A stretch of DNA of 64,000 nt from Pukyongia sp. Lineage in GTDB: Bacteria > Bacteroidota > Bacteroidia > Flavobacteriales > Flavobacteriaceae. Below the pieces are notes generated by a model. That model did not search any database and was not told the origin of the DNA. It saw nothing but the letters and a program-made list of their open reading frames with translations. This document shows positions 20,911 through 34,300 of this stretch, piece by piece. Made by a program: the position numbers and the translations under genes. Position 1 is the first letter of the stretch, and the number at the start of each line of letters is the position of its first letter. The DNA lies in NCBI GenBank assembly GCA_030148705.1, contig JASBSY010000014.1:124001-188000 (forward strand), in the 5' to 3' direction.

Positions 20911-22794
20911 ATGGCTGATAATGATTTTGCACTTCCAGTTGGACACGATGAAGATAATCTGTCAACAATTTCAATAATAATAGGACGAAGTTATTTGCAA
21001 CCTGTAAATATAACTGATTATGAGGATAACTATGCTTCGGGATTAGAAATTTGGATGCAAGACCTTACTGAGGATAAAAAATTATATGCAAGTTTTAATG
21101 GAATTTTAAAATATATCCCTTCAGATAATAATAATAGTTTCAATAAGATTGAATTAACTATAAATGACAGAACGGTGAGACAGATTAATAGAATTCGGGG
21201 ATTACTTGAACCTGCACCAAAAAAAGTTATTTATAAAAATGTAAATGAAGATTCGGTAGAGAGTTCTTTAGAGACTTTAATTGAAGAAGAATATCAGACT
21301 GCCCTTTCAAATTCAAATGAAGATGATTGGCATCCAATAATGAGAATTCAATATAACGAAGAGCCCATTAAAGAGTATCTTGATAACAATTCTGCAAATC
21401 TCAATGATGCAATTGCTGCAATTATTGAAGATTTTATATCAGATGAGATTACCTTAATTTTAAATTGTGGAGATTATTTTGGAGATGCTGATGATTATTC
21501 AAATCTGGTGTCAGAAATTCATACTAATGTTACCTTCACTAATCCACGTTTAGTTTTAATTGAAACAGAAGAATATGCAAAAAATAATCTTAATCCTAAA
21601 TATTATTTTTGGAGGTTATTAAAAAATGCGAATCATGTAACTCAAAACAGACGACGTGTCAATCTGATAACACAAACTACTCTTGACGTTAATAATGAAT
21701 TTGACCATCCGTTTTTAGTTGCCTTAGAAATTGATTTAGATGAGAGTGTTTATGCACGATCTACCCTAACTTATACTTTACCTGGTCAGACAGTTGAGAC
21801 GCAAAACGTTCTTCTATTCCCTTTAGGAGAACTAAGTAATTGGGATGGAACTAATGTAAATAATAATGACCCGTCAGATTTACAGTGGCAAATCACAAAT
21901 GATGTAAATCTCGACTTCGACATTAGAAGAAGACCAAATACCGTTTCTCCTGATGTTCGACTATGTGGTGAAACTACTGGTGTCTTCAATGCATGTGTAG
22001 ATATAGATAGTACAACAATACCAGCAAATACAAGAACTACTATTATTGATAGAGTAGAGACAATATGGACAAATTTTGAAGATGATATTATTGCTGTATG
22101 TCATGAACTTCAGATTCCATCTGAAATTATTCTTTCTATTATAGGGCATGAAAGTCAAGGTGGTGAAAGAGCAATTCGTTTTGAACCACTCCAACAAAGG
22201 CACCGTACTGAATTAGAAAATTCTAGTATTCCAACTACTGTCATAGATGCCTATGATGATCTTACGAACCCTAATGGTTGGGGAAGTGTTGTAGGAGTTC
22301 CAGTAGCGCCAACTGAATTGGATAATGCTATAAGTCAGAATAATTCTACAATAACTTGGAATCAAGCAAGAGATGTTATAGCAATCGTTCCTGACAGAGC
22401 ATCTCCTGGAATAATGCAAACACTCGTTGAGACAGCTGTAAGAAGGTATAATTGGTTAGAAAGTTGGTTTGAGGATATAGCTGACACATTTGAAATTACA
22501 GAACTTCCTACAGATAATGCTGAAAGATATGATTGGTTATTGACAGCAAGACATTCTATTCTTGTTGGTGCAGCTACTATAAAATATGCTTATTGTAATT
22601 ACAATGGAGAATTTGATTTAGTAAAGCTATATAGCTGTTATAATGCTGGTTCTATTCGCTATCAGAATAATTACTGGGGTCTAAGGTTTTATGACAATAA
22701 TTATGTTGTTGATGCTGGAAGACATTATAATGCCTTCCAAAATGATATTCAAAATAATACTGAATGCAGAATTAGATTTTGGAGAAATTTATAA
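20911..22794 (+). CDS. Protein with C-terminal lysozyme-like/lytic transglycosylase domain
   Basis: 627 aa; SEIILSIIGHESQGG, SPGIMQTL, LYSCYNAGSIR; no signal peptide. Confidence 0.7.
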   Translation: MADNDFALPVGHDEDNLSTISIIIGRSYLQPVNITDYEDNYASGLEIWMQDLTEDKKLYASFNGILKYIPSDNNNSFNKIELTINDRTVRQINRIRGLLEPAPKKVIYKNVNEDSVESSLETLIEEEYQTALSNSNEDDWHPIMRIQYNEEPIKEYLDNNSANLNDAIAAIIEDFISDEITLILNCGDYFGDADDYSNLVSEIHTNVTFTNPRLVLIETEEYAKNNLNPKYYFWRLLKNANHVTQNRRRVNLITQTTLDVNNEFDHPFLVALEIDLDESVYARSTLTYTLPGQTVETQNVLLFPLGELSNWDGTNVNNNDPSDLQWQITNDVNLDFDIRRRPNTVSPDVRLCGETTGVFNACVDIDSTTIPANTRTTIIDRVETIWTNFEDDIIAVCHELQIPSEIILSIIGHESQGGERAIRFEPLQQRHRTELENSSIPTTVIDAYDDLTNPNGWGSVVGVPVAPTELDNAISQNNSTITWNQARDVIAIVPDRASPGIMQTLVETAVRRYNWLESWFEDIADTFEITELPTDNAERYDWLLTARHSILVGAATIKYAYCNYNGEFDLVKLYSCYNAGSIRYQNNYWGLRFYDNNYVVDAGRHYNAFQNDIQNNTECRIRFWRNL

Positions 22795-22803
22795 TAGAAA
22801 ATT

Positions 22804-25800
22804 ATGAGTAATGTTAGAATTCCATATAAAGAGGTAATTGATTTTGAAGGTGTTCAACCTTTTATAGCTTCATTGATTCAGCCTATTCTTGAGCATTTGT
22901 ATTATGAAGATAGTATACAACTCGGGGATTATACGAACGGCTATTACTTTTTAAGATTAACTAATGATGAAGAAGTATTTATAGAATTACCTCTAATCAG
23001 TGATTTCGGTTTTGTAGTTGGAAACAGTAATGTTTTTTTAGATATCTATTTTTCTCCAGAAGGTTATATTGCATATTTAAAAATAGAAGTCTTAGCAATA
23101 AGACTTCCTCACAGGTGGATTAAACCAGTTTTTATTAACCCTCAAGGTGATTTTGAAATTGATGATAATAATTATTTTGAAATCTCTGTTCCTTTTGGAA
23201 TAACTCTCGAGGATGAATTTAAAATTAATATCGCTAACCCGGCATCAACAGAACTAACCTCATTAAACTTTCCATATTTTACAATTGGCAATACAAAATT
23301 AATAGTTCAAGTTTTAGGGTTACAATTAGATATAAGTGATTCAGAAAATATTTCACCTGCAAACCTTGATGGTAGGTCAAATTCTTTTAAGGGATTTTAT
23401 ATAAATCAAGCTGAAATTTTTCTTCCTGATGATCTTCAGCGACTTCCAAATCAAGAATCTATAAAAATTATATCAAATAATTTACTGGTAGGAAGTGAAG
23501 GAGGAGTTTCAGGAACAATTGGTTTTGCTAATCCCAGCGATCAATTAGAGATTGAAATTGGAAATTGGAATCTAACATTACATTCATTTGATTTAACGTT
23601 TAAACAAAATGTAATTACTGGTTCTAATATAGATGGAAGATTAGAAATACCCAAATTGAAGGATAATTTGGGAAATGTTGCTAAAATTGACGTTAAATGT
23701 CATTTAAATGAAGAAGGAGATTTTAATTTAACTGCATCAGAACCTGAAGGTATTCCTTTTACACTGTTTGATTTTATTACTTTCAATTTTCTTACACTAG
23801 AACTGGGAAGAGAAGATGAGAATTTCTACATCGGAACCTCTTGTCAGATTTGGTTTGAAAATCAAGTAATGCAAAAATTAATTGGTGATCAGAAAATTGA
23901 GATACCAAAATTACGAATTTACGATAACGGAAGTATAGAAATTGTAGGAGGAAACGGCTTTATTCCGGTGAATATTTCTTTGGATTTAGGACCCATAGAA
24001 ATAGCTGTTACAGGAGTACATTATGGGGCTACACAACTTGAATATAATGGTGATATGCGTCGTTATAACTACTGGGGGTTTGATGGCGCTATCAGCTTAG
24101 ATCCCCTGGGAATCGATGCTCGCGGAGAAGGTGTAAAGTATTATTATACTACCGATAATGATGAGTTTGGAGGTTCAGGGGATTCTTTTATTCATATTCA
24201 AACAATAGAAGTTGATCTTGTTATACCGGGTACAGCTAGCCCGGAATCTGCATTGGCAATCATACACGGCATGCTATCAATTCCCTCTCCCGGAGAAACT
24301 GAAGAATATCGTGGTGAGGTAAGTGTCAAATTACCAAAGGCACGTATTGCCGGAGGTGCCGCAATGCGCTTACAACCTAGATATCCAGCTTTTATTATCG
24401 AGGCAGGTTTTGAAATTCCTACTCCAATACCTCTTGGAGCTACTGGAGTAGGTTTTTACGCTTTCGGAGGGTTATTAGGATATCAATATGTTGCTGATAA
24501 GGCAGCCATTCCCCAACTGGATGCAGATGCTACTTGGTATGATTATTTTACCTATCCACAGAAGGGTGTAAATATTGATAAGTTCACCGGACCGGAGAAA
24601 TTTGAAGAACTCGGTTATACAAATGCATTTTCTGTTGGAGCAGGTACAGTACTAGCTACAATGTTCGACGATGGGAATCTCTTCTCTACACGTCTAATGG
24701 CAATTCTATCAATTCCATCAGTCTTTATTCTTGATGGTAGAGCCAATGTGCTTGGGGAAAGACTTGGGATGTTGGATAATACCGAACCACCATTCTTTGC
24801 TTTTGTTGCAATTGGCAATAATAGTATTGAATTTGGTTTTGGGGCAGATTACCAGTTGCCTAAAACTAATGGTTGGATTCTCGACCTATACGCAGAAGTT
24901 CAAGCAGCTTTCTTTTTTGACAATTCATCGGCATGGTATATTAATTTCGGTACTAGAGATAACCCTATTACTGCAAGACTACTTACGATTGTTACTGCAC
25001 AATCCTATCTTATGCTTTCAGCTCAAGGAATTGAAGCTGGTGCTCGTGTTGAATTTGAGCTACGAAAGACTTTTGGACCAGCAAAGGTTCATTTATATGC
25101 ATATCTTGAAGTTGGTGGTTATGTGAGTTTTGAACGACCTCAAATAGGTGGGTATATCGCAGCAGGGGGAATTATTGATATAGATATTTGGATCATTGGA
25201 ATTTCACTCTCATTGGATGCTATATTTTCTGTAGAAGCAGCCAAACCTTTTCTTATTTATGCTGAGGTTCAATTTAGAGCTTGTGTGAAATTATTATTTG
25301 TAAAAGTTTGTAAGAGTTTCACAGTTAAACTGAAATGGGAAAAGAACAATACGGTAGATCGTTCTCCAATTGCTCCACTGCCATTTACAACAAGTACATA
25401 TCAAATAGACAGAACGGATGAACTCGTAAAAGGAATTCATATGTTGACCAATCAAACCTTTGACTTGGATTTTTTAGGAATGAACAATCCGCCTTCAGTT
25501 GGTCAAATTGATAGTATCATTCCGCTTGACACCTATATTGAATTTAAAACTGAAAAAGGTCTTATCCCCGGGGCAGTTTCCGGTAAGATAGGAGGTTATA
25601 CATTTCCGCCTGAAAATCATGTAGATCTTATTCCTCCTGAAAGAGTCGTAAGAGGTGGTCATGAGTTACGGCAAGTAAAACATAGATATTCAATTGAGAA
25701 TATAGAAATAAAAGCATGGAATGGAAGCAGTTGGCAAGATTATCATCCTTTTGAAGCAGTAGTAAAGCCAGAGGATAGACCAGAAGTTGAGAGCTTAAAA

Positions 25801-28383
25801 ATAGGTTACTGGCAAATTAAAGGTAAACAATATGATACAATAAGGCTTTTAGCTACAACTCCATTCACATATATGGAGTCTGGGGAACCGGGATGGATGA
25901 TCCTTGAGCAATATGGAATTACTCCTTCCACACTTTATTGCCAAGAAACCTTACGTGTCGAGCATTGTTCCAATGTATTAAATAAGGTTTTAGGAACTGT
26001 ATATTTCCCTCCTACTCAATATTTCGGTCATTTTATAAATGGGGCATACTATACACTTTCAAATATCTCGGGTTACGAAATCATTGATGGAAATATTGTT
26101 GTATTGGAAAATGAATATATGGAAGTTACCGATGATGAAAATGTCTTTGAGTTTCCTAAATCACTTTCTTTTAACAACTATAATAGCATGATAATTATGC
26201 TGCCGGACCCATCTGTTGAAGTAAACATTAAGCTTACTACTGATGCTCAAGGAGCAACAATAAAATACTATAAGTCAATAATAAATGACATAACAAGTGT
26301 AATTACTTATCAACTTGTAGAAGAAGTATATCTTACATCCACAGAATTAAATGATGTTGTCGAATATAATAATGATGAGGAACCAGTAACAAAAATTATT
26401 ATAGCTCCGGATGATCCTGATATTCAAACAATTCTTGATATTTTAGAACAAATTGCAAACCTGTTTGAAATTACTTATGATGAAGTTACCGGTGAAATAA
26501 TAATTTCTGAGCCTGCAAACGTACAATTATATAATCAATTATTAGCTCAATTGCAAGAACTCAAAGAAGAATCTTGTGCTGGCAATGATGATGAAAAATC
26601 TGGGGGTTGTAACCCAGATCCGGTAATATGCCTTTTATATGAACAGTTATTAGAGTTATTTAATAATTGCTTCGTGCCAGTTCAAACGAGTCAAGATGTA
26701 GATGATAATATTGAATGTTTTAATGAATTCCGAGATATTTTAGAGGAACTAAATGAAATTCTAGACAATGATGAATTCTATGAACTTTATGAATCATATT
26801 CTGCGATACTAGAGCAAATAGAGAATTTACTAGGTCATCATGAGCAAATTTTAAGGTTTAATACATTAATGAATTTGGCTTTAGAAATTTTAAGATTAGT
26901 TAATGAATTAGGGGATTGTGATTGTGAGACAAAGCCAGGTAATAAATGTAGAACATCTCTCCAAGAAATATGTTGGTTAACTCTTGAAGATCATCAATGG
27001 AATCAAACTATACCCGGGTCAGTTGCTATTGAAGGTGAATTCCAAGATATGGTAAATGGAGTTGAGAAAACCATACAACCTATCTGGCGACCTAATACCA
27101 GTTATTATATAAAGTATTCTCTAAAAGATGAAGTTGATAATGGTGATAGTAATCCCGGAATATATGATTATTACTATGGTTTCAAAACAGTAGGCCCTCT
27201 GGGGCATTATCATAAAAGCGGAGAAGTAAATTATATTCCACAGGGAGCTAGTCCGGATGAATATCCATTGACATCATTACGTTCCTATATAGATTACAAT
27301 CGATCTTATCCTAATGCAGATGGAAATCTCTTAAAGTCTAAACCACTATTTTACGGTAATGAACAATGTGTTATTTCTATTTATTTTAAAAAGCCATTAA
27401 CCTACCATATGCTAAATAAGTGGCATGATTATTTGAATATGCCTCTTTTAGAAGGAGAATTTCATATAGCTATCAAAGATCCCGTTACTGATGTTGTTAT
27501 ACCTTATCCTCTACCAATAAATTACGATGAAGAAACAGTTCCTCTTCCAGTTGCTGGTGATCCATGGACAGGCGATAATGACCCATTACTTCCGCCACAT
27601 ATTCAGGTGATTAATAATATGATTGCTAATGGAGAACTTCCCTGTGAGATAGATTTGGGAGACAAGATTGTTCCAGCTAGTTCCTACTATGTTGTAAGAT
27701 TGACAAATTTGAAACCAAGAAAACTCTATACAGCTCTACTTTACAACGCTTTTGAAGAAAGTACAAGCAATATAGTTAGTGAACCCGTTCATGAGTTCGT
27801 TTTTCAAACTTCTAGATATGAAGATTTTAGCAGCCAAGTAAATAGTTATTTAATTGAAGATTCAGAGTCTTTAATCGATACGAAGGCAGTTTATGATCTT
27901 GAAATGGCATTTAATCAGTCTGACGTGGATAAAGCGTATGATATTGTTTCAGATCCAAATGGTCAAATTGGAGATTCCCCTTTAGAGAATCAATACCAAC
28001 ATTTGTTTGATCGAGTTACTGAGGGAGTTCTTGGAATACCTCCTCAAGACCCTCCCGAGCGTACTGAATTTCATAGACTTATTAATAGCAACAATGGAAA
28101 TATAATCGCAATACTGATTAAAAACCCGGAACCTTTTAATATTCCAAAGATTCCTTTAAATGATGTTGAAGGTTGTATTGAAGTAGCTTTTTCAACAGGT
28201 AATCCAAATGGAGCATATAAGGTATTACTTAGTCATGATTATTCGCAAGCTATTATTATGAAAAGTGGTAATGATATTACGGCACAAACCCTTCATTTCA
28301 ATTTCAAATATTTTGCATGGAATGGAAGTGAGTATGAGGTTGTAGAGACGGTTTTTGTAGAAGATATAGTAATTAACGAATAA
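22804..28383 (+). CDS. Giant beta-rich protein (possibly DUF6603-like)
   Basis: 1859 aa ORF, 9 bp after the previous gene; long alternating hydrophobic segments; no signal peptide. Confidence 0.8.
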   Translation: MSNVRIPYKEVIDFEGVQPFIASLIQPILEHLYYEDSIQLGDYTNGYYFLRLTNDEEVFIELPLISDFGFVVGNSNVFLDIYFSPEGYIAYLKIEVLAIRLPHRWIKPVFINPQGDFEIDDNNYFEISVPFGITLEDEFKINIANPASTELTSLNFPYFTIGNTKLIVQVLGLQLDISDSENISPANLDGRSNSFKGFYINQAEIFLPDDLQRLPNQESIKIISNNLLVGSEGGVSGTIGFANPSDQLEIEIGNWNLTLHSFDLTFKQNVITGSNIDGRLEIPKLKDNLGNVAKIDVKCHLNEEGDFNLTASEPEGIPFTLFDFITFNFLTLELGREDENFYIGTSCQIWFENQVMQKLIGDQKIEIPKLRIYDNGSIEIVGGNGFIPVNISLDLGPIEIAVTGVHYGATQLEYNGDMRRYNYWGFDGAISLDPLGIDARGEGVKYYYTTDNDEFGGSGDSFIHIQTIEVDLVIPGTASPESALAIIHGMLSIPSPGETEEYRGEVSVKLPKARIAGGAAMRLQPRYPAFIIEAGFEIPTPIPLGATGVGFYAFGGLLGYQYVADKAAIPQLDADATWYDYFTYPQKGVNIDKFTGPEKFEELGYTNAFSVGAGTVLATMFDDGNLFSTRLMAILSIPSVFILDGRANVLGERLGMLDNTEPPFFAFVAIGNNSIEFGFGADYQLPKTNGWILDLYAEVQAAFFFDNSSAWYINFGTRDNPITARLLTIVTAQSYLMLSAQGIEAGARVEFELRKTFGPAKVHLYAYLEVGGYVSFERPQIGGYIAAGGIIDIDIWIIGISLSLDAIFSVEAAKPFLIYAEVQFRACVKLLFVKVCKSFTVKLKWEKNNTVDRSPIAPLPFTTSTYQIDRTDELVKGIHMLTNQTFDLDFLGMNNPPSVGQIDSIIPLDTYIEFKTEKGLIPGAVSGKIGGYTFPPENHVDLIPPERVVRGGHELRQVKHRYSIENIEIKAWNGSSWQDYHPFEAVVKPEDRPEVESLKIGYWQIKGKQYDTIRLLATTPFTYMESGEPGWMILEQYGITPSTLYCQETLRVEHCSNVLNKVLGTVYFPPTQYFGHFINGAYYTLSNISGYEIIDGNIVVLENEYMEVTDDENVFEFPKSLSFNNYNSMIIMLPDPSVEVNIKLTTDAQGATIKYYKSIINDITSVITYQLVEEVYLTSTELNDVVEYNNDEEPVTKIIIAPDDPDIQTILDILEQIANLFEITYDEVTGEIIISEPANVQLYNQLLAQLQELKEESCAGNDDEKSGGCNPDPVICLLYEQLLELFNNCFVPVQTSQDVDDNIECFNEFRDILEELNEILDNDEFYELYESYSAILEQIENLLGHHEQILRFNTLMNLALEILRLVNELGDCDCETKPGNKCRTSLQEICWLTLEDHQWNQTIPGSVAIEGEFQDMVNGVEKTIQPIWRPNTSYYIKYSLKDEVDNGDSNPGIYDYYYGFKTVGPLGHYHKSGEVNYIPQGASPDEYPLTSLRSYIDYNRSYPNADGNLLKSKPLFYGNEQCVISIYFKKPLTYHMLNKWHDYLNMPLLEGEFHIAIKDPVTDVVIPYPLPINYDEETVPLPVAGDPWTGDNDPLLPPHIQVINNMIANGELPCEIDLGDKIVPASSYYVVRLTNLKPRKLYTALLYNAFEESTSNIVSEPVHEFVFQTSRYEDFSSQVNSYLIEDSESLIDTKAVYDLEMAFNQSDVDKAYDIVSDPNGQIGDSPLENQYQHLFDRVTEGVLGIPPQDPPERTEFHRLINSNNGNIIAILIKNPEPFNIPKIPLNDVEGCIEVAFSTGNPNGAYKVLLSHDYSQAIIMKSGNDITAQTLHFNFKYFAWNGSEYEVVETVFVEDIVINE

Positions 28384-28393
28384 ATAGACAGAT

Positions 28394-31300
28394 ATGGCAC
28401 TTTTTGTAAATAAATATAATAATTCAGGTGTTGTAGAAAGAATTAAAGAAGTTATCAAGCGCAGTAATGCCATTTATGTAGTAGGTAGTAAGAATCGAAG
28501 TGGATATATAGCAAAATTTTCATTGTCAGGTAATATAATTTGGTCTAAAGAAATAATCATATCGGAGCCTGGTTTAGAACAAGGAATAACATCAGCAACA
28601 GATACGGGTCAAGGAATTGCTATTTGTTATAAAACAAGCACTTTTACTACGAATATTAATTCTGCTGGAGTTGCTCTATTGGATTACAATGGAAATATCC
28701 AATGGTTTAAACGTGTCTTTTATTCTGAAAATAATCCAATAACTCAAACATATGAAACTCGAGAACTTATCCATTCATATATCAATCATTACAATAATAA
28801 TATTGATCTTATATTAATTGAAAGAGTTGACATCCCGGGAAACACCTATTTTAATAAAGTCTTAGCCTATAAATTGAGTATGAGCGGGAATCTAATTGTA
28901 AAAAAATATCATAAAGCAACAGAGTTCGATTTCATAGGAAGGATAAAGTTTGTAAATGGTTACTATTATATTCAGGGAGAGTATTCTGGTTCAAGTAAAG
29001 ATGGCTTTTTAGGAGAAATGGATACTGGGTTTGCTAGAATAACTAAGTACAAACTATCTAATACGAATACTAGTATTTCAACTACAATTCATCGAATAAC
29101 TGAAGTTCACAATGGTAAATTCTTACTACTAGGTACTTATAATAACCCGACAACATTATTTATAGCAAGAGTCAATGCAACTAATTATACAATAGAACTT
29201 GTAAAATATTTTTCATCAAATATTAATAGAATTTTTTCAATTCGATATTACAATGGATCAGTTTTTCTTGATCATCAAACAGATGGTTTGTTTAAATTTA
29301 ATTCAAATCTAGTATTTCAATGGAATAAAAGACTTACTGAGCCAGTTTATGGAATCTCCAAAATTGAGAATGATGAAATTATCACCAAATTATGGGACAA
29401 TGGTATTGGAGTTACTGAAATTGACTATGAAAGCTGTATTACTGAAACTAACCTAACCAGTCTTACACTTAACGTAGACAATAATTATAGTTTAACCAAT
29501 GATGGAATTAAATCTCTAGAAACTCAAAGTGAGATCCTAGTAAACACTAATAATACGATCTCAAATTTAACCCTGTCTAAAGAAATAATTTGTCCAAGCA
29601 CCGGAACGCAAACTGTTGATTTGGCAACAAGCACAATAGAAGCGGAAAATAGTTCAATTCCAGCTGATGGTACATCAACAACGGCTATTATTGTAAGATT
29701 ATTAGATGGATTGGGAAATCCTATTATCACGGGAAATCCATACACCATTAATATTACAACTACTGCAGGGACAGTACTTAACTCTACTGGACAAACTAAT
29801 AATAATGGAGTGTATGAAGGTGCGGATCTACAATCATCTACTGTGGAGGAAGTAGCACTTTTGGAATTTTCAGTTACTGGCGTCGGAGATGGAGAAGATA
29901 CTGATACTGTTGAATTTATTCAGGTTGGAGTAACAATTCCTATTGATGAAGATACCGAACTACAATCTCCACATATTTATTTGCAGGCAGCTGGTTCAGA
30001 TGGCACTGATAGTACAAAGGGACGACATCTTCGCTGGGCATTTAGAAAGGCATTAGGTGAAAAACACCTTCCGAAGGGTAATAATGCATCTACTCAGGTC
30101 AATTTTAATAAACCAAATGACTTTGTAAGTATTTATCGAGCACCGTATACCAAATTTGTTTTTGTATTAGATCTATCACAAGAAACGCCAGTAGCGGTGG
30201 ATCATTCCAATTATCTGTGGATTTACAGACTGGGAGGGAAAGAGTTTTACGCATATTTTAAAAATACTTCTAAATACGATGAGGTTTTAAATACATATGA
30301 CCCCTTAGTAAATCCTTTTGGTTTTATAACCAATTATGGTAATGAAGTTATAGAGATTGAGAATAAAAAAGAACTATTCTTTGCAGTGAAATTTGAAATT
30401 TCAATAGGTTTTATAGGGGCTGAACCGGAACCAAGAGTCCAATTTGAAACTTTATCTGTAAATGAGAATGTACATATTACGAACAAAGTAGTTTCAAATA
30501 GAAAAGAATTCCAAGATTCTGGATTAAACAACACGTGGATGGTTTGTGAAAATGGGCGTTCTGTTCGTTTCAAAACCTTTGATTGCACTATGAAAATACT
30601 CCGATTTGAAATGTATAGTGATTTCATTTCTGGAATTAACTCAACTGTTGGATGGCAGGAAATGGGTGATTATGCACTATCGTTGAATAATACAACAGCT
30701 TATGACCAATTAGAACCCAGTCCAGGAGATGTTCATGGTATTTGGCAGCGTTTTAATGATGATGCATTTGTAAACATCGATAATTATCAAGATAAATGGG
30801 ATGGTACACCTCAACTTGGCGACAAAACAATAAAGCAGGTAGTAAACACTTATATACAGCTTAGTGATAATGCTAATAACCCTACAGCTCTTGAAGAAAT
30901 ACCTTTGGGAAATGATCCAAATGACCCGAATGATATAATGGAAATATCTAATCTTGATTTGTTAAATTTTGCAGCCAATGATTATCACGTTGCTCGTTTA
31001 CTTGGATTAGGCATTTTGGATATAGACGATCCGGTAGATATTGAAATTGAAACTAAAGAAGGAACCGATACTATAACAACAGATCTGGATCCTAACTATA
31101 TCTATATAGCAGAATATTTTACAACCGCAGATTTGGAGGATGGACAAGGTGCACGAGATGTTCATCATCTGTTTATGAGTTTACCAACTTCTAACGATGA
31201 TTTTAGATTACCAATTCCGGTTGATTTAAATGAGTTAATTCCAGGTATCTTCATTGGAGGAAGTAGTGGAGATCCTTCGCCAATAACAGACGAAGATGGA

Positions 31301-34300
31301 TACACACACAATGGTCTTTCAAGATATGTGAGTTTATATGCCACTCAGCTTCCTGAAGACCCATACAATGATCCTTTCTATTCATCTACTGATGAAATCA
31401 ATTTAAGTCTTATAACAAACCCTGTATTTGGTGGATTAGAACATAAAATTGACAATGGAGAATGGGATAAACCTGAGCTATCAAATGATCCCGAATACCA
31501 AAATGAAGTCTCTTCCGGAGAACCTCATAATGAAACTCGATTTATATTACTTCCTGAAGCTTTAAAGCCATATTATATACATCGTCAAACAAATAATGGT
31601 CTACATTCGTATATGGCCTATGGCATCAATTGGTTTTCTAGATCTGCAGTAAGTGATACAATTATATCAATTGACACTTTATTCAGTCCTCAAAATCCTT
31701 TAAAACCACCTACTGCAACTAATGCCCTTTTAATTCGACAAGAAGCGCCATTGTTATTAACTTCTGAGGAAGAGCAGGATAGACTTGCTGCAATATCAGG
31801 AAATGACAAAACCCTAATTAGGCTTACCTACAATTATCATACATATCATGAATTGAAAGATTATAAAATTCCTATTGATTCAGGACTTACAAATCAAGAT
31901 ATAATTAATGATGAAACTTCGATCTATCCGGATGACGATGAAATTTTAGCTGAAGAAATTGAAATTTTCTTCAGAAATGAAATTCCAAGTAATATTATAG
32001 GGAAAGCATTATCTGTTGAGGATCATAACACGCATGAAATTCTATCTGTAATTGAGACTGGGGAGTATATTATTGCAAGTACTGGAGAGTCTATTATTCC
32101 TGTAGTTTCTCCAGGAAATGAAGAAAATTTTATTGGAGGTGTTTTTGTTCTTGAAAATGAAAAATTTATAATTCATGAAGTAAGTCAAGGAACAACGGGT
32201 CCAATAATAACAGTTTATAAAAAACAAATTAGTGATTCAATTGCTGGAGGAGGAAATCCTACAAATTCAGGTGGTTATCCAATTGAGCTACCAATTACAG
32301 GAGGTAATTTTCCAGCAATTGGAAACGGAGTTGAACTTATTTCACCAGAAATTACGGGAGACGGTTATTTTATGGCTCTTGAGAATATGCAAACTCCCTC
32401 TAACTGGGGGACACCTAATCCATTATCATTTAAAGTTGCTATTGGAGATAACACATGGAGTATTATTAGAGAAGTAATTGAAATTGATGATGGAAATGGT
32501 AGTACAGAAAGACATCTTGAAAAATCAAGGGGAATATGGGGAGATGCAGAAATAACTCCAATTAACGAGCCGAGTGGATCTTTTCAAGGAATGTATAAAA
32601 TTGAATTTAGTGACGTTGTACTACAACAACACTCATCCTTTGCTGCAAATAATATTTCAGCTGAATGGTTCAGAGGAATTGCTAGAGTTTATACTAATGA
32701 TGCATTTGCGACTAACCCACCAAATAAGACAAGAAAAATTCTTTCTGTTCTGAAAATGGAAAATGTTGGTTCTTCAAATAAACTAATCATCTATGTTCAA
32801 GACACAAATTATGATTCAAATGACCCTAATTACGATAGTATTCAAACGGGAACAAATATTTCAGTAAACTACTATCCAGGCTATAAAGTCTATTTATACG
32901 AAGATAACTCCTTTGGTATTAATGAGGAGAATATTTTACCAGAGGAAGGAGAAGGAATGAGCTATTCAATATTCGGTTTCCGAAGCAGTGATACTGATGA
33001 AAACTATCTCTCAAAGATTAGTACTCCGGCACTTATGTTTGCTCAAGAGATTATTGAACCTTTACCTCCAGAACTACCGGAAGGACCATTATATGCAACT
33101 AGACCAGACTTTTTTGGTCGTTCTACCTATACTTTAACTACCAAGTATCAGCATAAACCACATGGAGTACTTTTTTATAGATCTAATGATGAGGCTTTGT
33201 TAAACTCTTTGTATGAAAAAAGTACAATACTTCAGATAAGGGAAGAACTAAGTGAACTTGGAGGCAATAATGAGGAGTATGTAACTAATCGTTGGCAGAA
33301 CTTCCTTGATTTCACTGAACTTGAGAGTGAAGGAGATTATAATGTATACCCCCCTCCTGCAGTTTCTCCAGATGGATATAAATTTCCAAATCCCGACAAA
33401 CAAGCCTTTTTTGATTGGGCTAACAATATATTAACTAATCTCGGACAACCTCTAATAACTGATAATCCCGGCACACTTGCTGTTGGTGATCCAAAAATCA
33501 TAAGTTTTGTAAAAGGGATTATTTACAATGCTTTTGTTCCACTCACGGAGCTTCCTGTTATTTACCAATATATCAATGGAGAAAATTATAAACCTCAGGA
33601 TAAGAAACAAGTTGTTAGAGATCGTAATGGTAGTGTATTACCACCTGGAGACCCCAATTTTGAAATGGCTCCAATGATGAAAGTAATAGGAGAGTCACCA
33701 CAGCAAGACGAAACTCTCTTTACAGATTTTAAGCTAGATGGAACATCAAATAATTTATATTTCTATGGAGTTAAGGAGTTAGGTACTCAGCTTAAATTAA
33801 GTGAATTTAGTCCATTTTTAGGACCCATTAAACTTGTTAATACTAATGCTCCTGAAACACCTGAAATAAAACGTATTATTCCTGTTCTTGCAAATGAAGT
33901 TCTGGGATCCGACCCTAAAATTCAAATTGAGATTAATGCTTTTCCTGATGTTCAGAATATTAAAAAGATTACAATTTACAGAGCAAAATCGATAATTGAA
34001 GCTAAGTCAATTCATAGTATGAAAATGGTAAAGGTCATTGATCTTGAACAAGAAAATTTACTTGAAGAAGCTATATGGACTGTAAGTGATGACTTCTCCG
34101 ATCTATCTGAAATTCCATTTGGTGACCCCTTATACTATCGCATAACAGTTTCAAGAGAAGTTGAGTATGCTGATAAAGATGGAAATATTATTACAGATTA
34201 TGCACCATCTCAAGCTTCAAAAATTGTAGCAAGTATGATTGTAGAGGTTTCCCTGCCTCTTTCACCAACTCTAAAGTTCTTATCCACTCCACCAGACGGT

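Noticed and set aside
24615-25126. ORFs 24615-24818 (-) and 24731-25126 (+) inside the giant gene
   Set aside because: Alternate-frame ORFs inside an intact 1859-aa CDS; low-complexity translations
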